A DNA stretch of 43,213 nucleotides from Actinomycetota bacterium (GTDB lineage Bacteria; Actinomycetota; CADDZG01; WHSQ01), in the NCBI GenBank assembly GCA_030447315.1, contig JAUJPD010000011.1, forward strand, positions 1 through 43,213, written 5' to 3'. Position numbers and translations under genes: made by a program. This document shows positions 42,077 to 43,213 of this stretch, one piece after another (the stretch's first letter is position 1; every line of letters starts with the position of its first letter). Below the pieces are notes generated by a model that ran no database searches, had not been told where the DNA came from, and saw only the letters and a program-made list of their open reading frames with translations.

Positions 42077-42510
42077 GAAGCCAAACGATCCAGCAACCTC
42101 ACCTGCATCCTCTTCAGCCTCCATCGCAGCAACAACGACAAGATGCTGCCGGCGACACCCGCAGGCAGATCGGCAACCATCTGATGAGTGATGATCGAAC
42201 CCGTCCCGTGGGGGTCGACCCGGTAAGTGACATGCATCCTGACGCCGACGATGACGTCTTCTACGAAGAGATCATCGGAGACGTCCTTGGTGATGCTGCG
42301 CCCCGTGACATCGAAACCGAGCAACCGAGCGGCACCGTCGACGACGTCACCCGCATCGAGACGATCCGGGCCCTCGGCCGACACGATCTCCGATTGCCAC
42401 CGCGGCCACGTCGCCGGTTGCAAGATGTAGCTCACGACCGTGCCTTGAGACGCAGAAGTGGGAACGGAAGCTTCCGTCCGGAAGCTCTTCGTTCGATGAG
42501 GCCGCGGCAT
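42052..42510 (-). CDS. SRPBCC (polyketide cyclase/START-like) family protein
   Basis: 152 aa from ATG 42510 (MPRPHRTKSFRTEASV). The helix-grip fold appears as TWPRWQSEIVSAEGPDRLDA, GDVVDGAARLLGFDVTGRSI, FVEDVIVGVRMHVTYRVDPH, and the long C-terminal helix LSLLLRWRLKRMQVRLLDRL. Members bind hydrophobic ligands or act on lipid-like compounds; the ligand is unknown. Divergent from the gamma-glutamyltransferase gene, 43 bp apart. Confidence 0.8.
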   Translation of the reverse strand: MPRPHRTKSFRTEASVPTSASQGTVVSYILQPATWPRWQSEIVSAEGPDRLDAGDVVDGAARLLGFDVTGRSITKDVSDDLFVEDVIVGVRMHVTYRVDPHGTGSIITHQMVADLPAGVAGSILSLLLRWRLKRMQVRLLDRLASQAGEDSP

Positions 42511-42553
42511 TCCTCCCACATTAAGGGCAAGCACCCGCCGCTATCCTCCCGAT

Positions 42554-43213
42554 ATGCCGCGCCCCAGACTTGCGATAGCCGCCGGAAACAGATTGGGAAC
42601 AGAGGCCGCGGTGAGCGTGGCGCAGTCCGGAGGCAACGGGGTGGATGCGTGTCTTGCCGCGGCGATCATGGCCTGGGTGGCGGAGCCGTTCTTCACCTCG
42701 ATCGGAGGCTCGGGGTTCATCACGATCCGCACGCCGGACGACGTGGTCGAGGTGATCGACGGCAACAACATCATGCCCTTCACAGTCCCCGAGACGCCGG
42801 GTCAGGGGGTACGCAGGATCTTCGTGGCCGACTACGCAGACGGCATCTATATGGGGATCGGAGGCGGCTCGGTTGGCGTTCCTGGAGTTCTTGCCGCGGT
42901 CCGGAAAGCATGGGAACGCCACGGCAAGATCGAATGGGAAGCGCTGTTCACCGAGGCGATCACAGCCGCGCGCGAGGGATTCCCTTTCCCAAGGACTTCG
43001 GACTACTACCTGTCTTGCACGTGGGAGACGATCTGGTCGACCTACGCGGAACCGCGCGCTCTGTTGGGTCGCGACGACGGCCACATCCGCGAGGGCGAGA
43101 TCTTCCGGCAACCCGCCTTGGCCGAAGCCCTCGAGACCATCGCAACGCAGGGACCCGAGGTGTTCTACGAGGGGGATCTCGGCCGAGAGATCATCGATGC
43201 GATGGCGATGGAC
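42554..43213 (+). CDS. Gamma-glutamyltransferase family protein, N-terminal part (cut by window end)
   Basis: 220 residues from ATG 42554, still open at the last base. Typical Ntn-hydrolase GGT start: GNRLGTEAAVSVAQSGGNGV with DACLAAAIMAWVAEPFFTSI, GGSGFITIRTPDDVVEVIDG, GGGSVGVPGVLAAVRKAWER and the substrate-side LFTEAITAAREGFPF. The catalytic Thr at the autocleavage site lies beyond the window. No signal peptide, so probably cytoplasmic. It transfers or hydrolyses gamma-glutamyl groups (for example of glutathione), though actinobacterial members may use other substrates. Confidence 0.85.
   Translation, partial: MPRPRLAIAAGNRLGTEAAVSVAQSGGNGVDACLAAAIMAWVAEPFFTSIGGSGFITIRTPDDVVEVIDGNNIMPFTVPETPGQGVRRIFVADYADGIYMGIGGGSVGVPGVLAAVRKAWERHGKIEWEALFTEAITAAREGFPFPRTSDYYLSCTWETIWSTYAEPRALLGRDDGHIREGEIFRQPALAEALETIATQGPEVFYEGDLGREIIDAMAMD

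Overview
The window looks like chromosome from a GC-rich actinobacterium (phylum Actinomycetota), probably from an environmental lineage. The signs are strong G/C at third codon positions, many GTG starts, a clpS-DUF2017 pair, a high-affinity-type [NiFe] hydrogenase operon, and small secreted calcium-repeat proteins of the kind common in deep-branching actinobacteria. The class cannot be fixed from this sequence alone. Many otherwise well conserved genes change reading frame several times (copper ATPase, acyl-CoA dehydrogenase, hydrogenase large subunit, sulfatase), while about 36.2-43.2 kb is clean. I read most of these as indel errors in an error-prone assembly, and I give each broken gene as one locus with its breakpoints.

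Layout. 0-0.4 kb: a 3' tRNA-Arg(CCT) fragment with short repeats, resembling an attachment-site scar. 0.4-5.1 kb: secreted proteins (two RTX-type, a CHRD-like one and a DOMON/CBM9-like one) around a decayed subtilase. 5.1-6.4 kb: a SigH-like sigma factor and an ABM-domain protein. 6.4-12.2 kb: a copper/heavy-metal island (CopA, TauE/SafE-cupredoxin fusion, CopZ, BNR-repeat protein, SHOCT protein and two paralogous small membrane proteins). 12.2-14.1 kb: a flavin monooxygenase-like protein and a CDF-like transporter. 14.3-16.4 kb: a three-gene operon of a 96-aa protein, a GrdB/PrdB-like protein with two in-frame UGA codons in a U-x-x-U arrangement, and an ornithine cyclodeaminase-family enzyme. 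16.5-17.4 kb: an Asp/Ser repeat protein and a strong terminator. 17.5-23.1 kb: a MocR regulator divergent from a small type III polyketide synthase cluster. 23.1-29.8 kb: a hydrogenase operon on the minus strand. 30.1-36.1 kb: an unknown protein, a TfoX-like protein, a crotonase, and a NoeA-like methyltransferase / AYIDPG protein / membrane sulfatase group. 36.2-43.2 kb: housekeeping and stress genes (LVIVD-PA lipoprotein, HMA protein, Gnd, ClpS, DUF2017, Bcp, endonuclease IV, CBS protein, SRPBCC protein, start of a gamma-glutamyltransferase).

The two most interesting systems are the probable double-selenocysteine protein at 14573-15391, with a SECIS-like hairpin just after the second UGA, and the hydrogenase operon. 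That operon has four tiny single-span membrane proteins in front of the small subunit, and both a canonical and a ligand-deficient maturation-protease homologue behind the large subunit.
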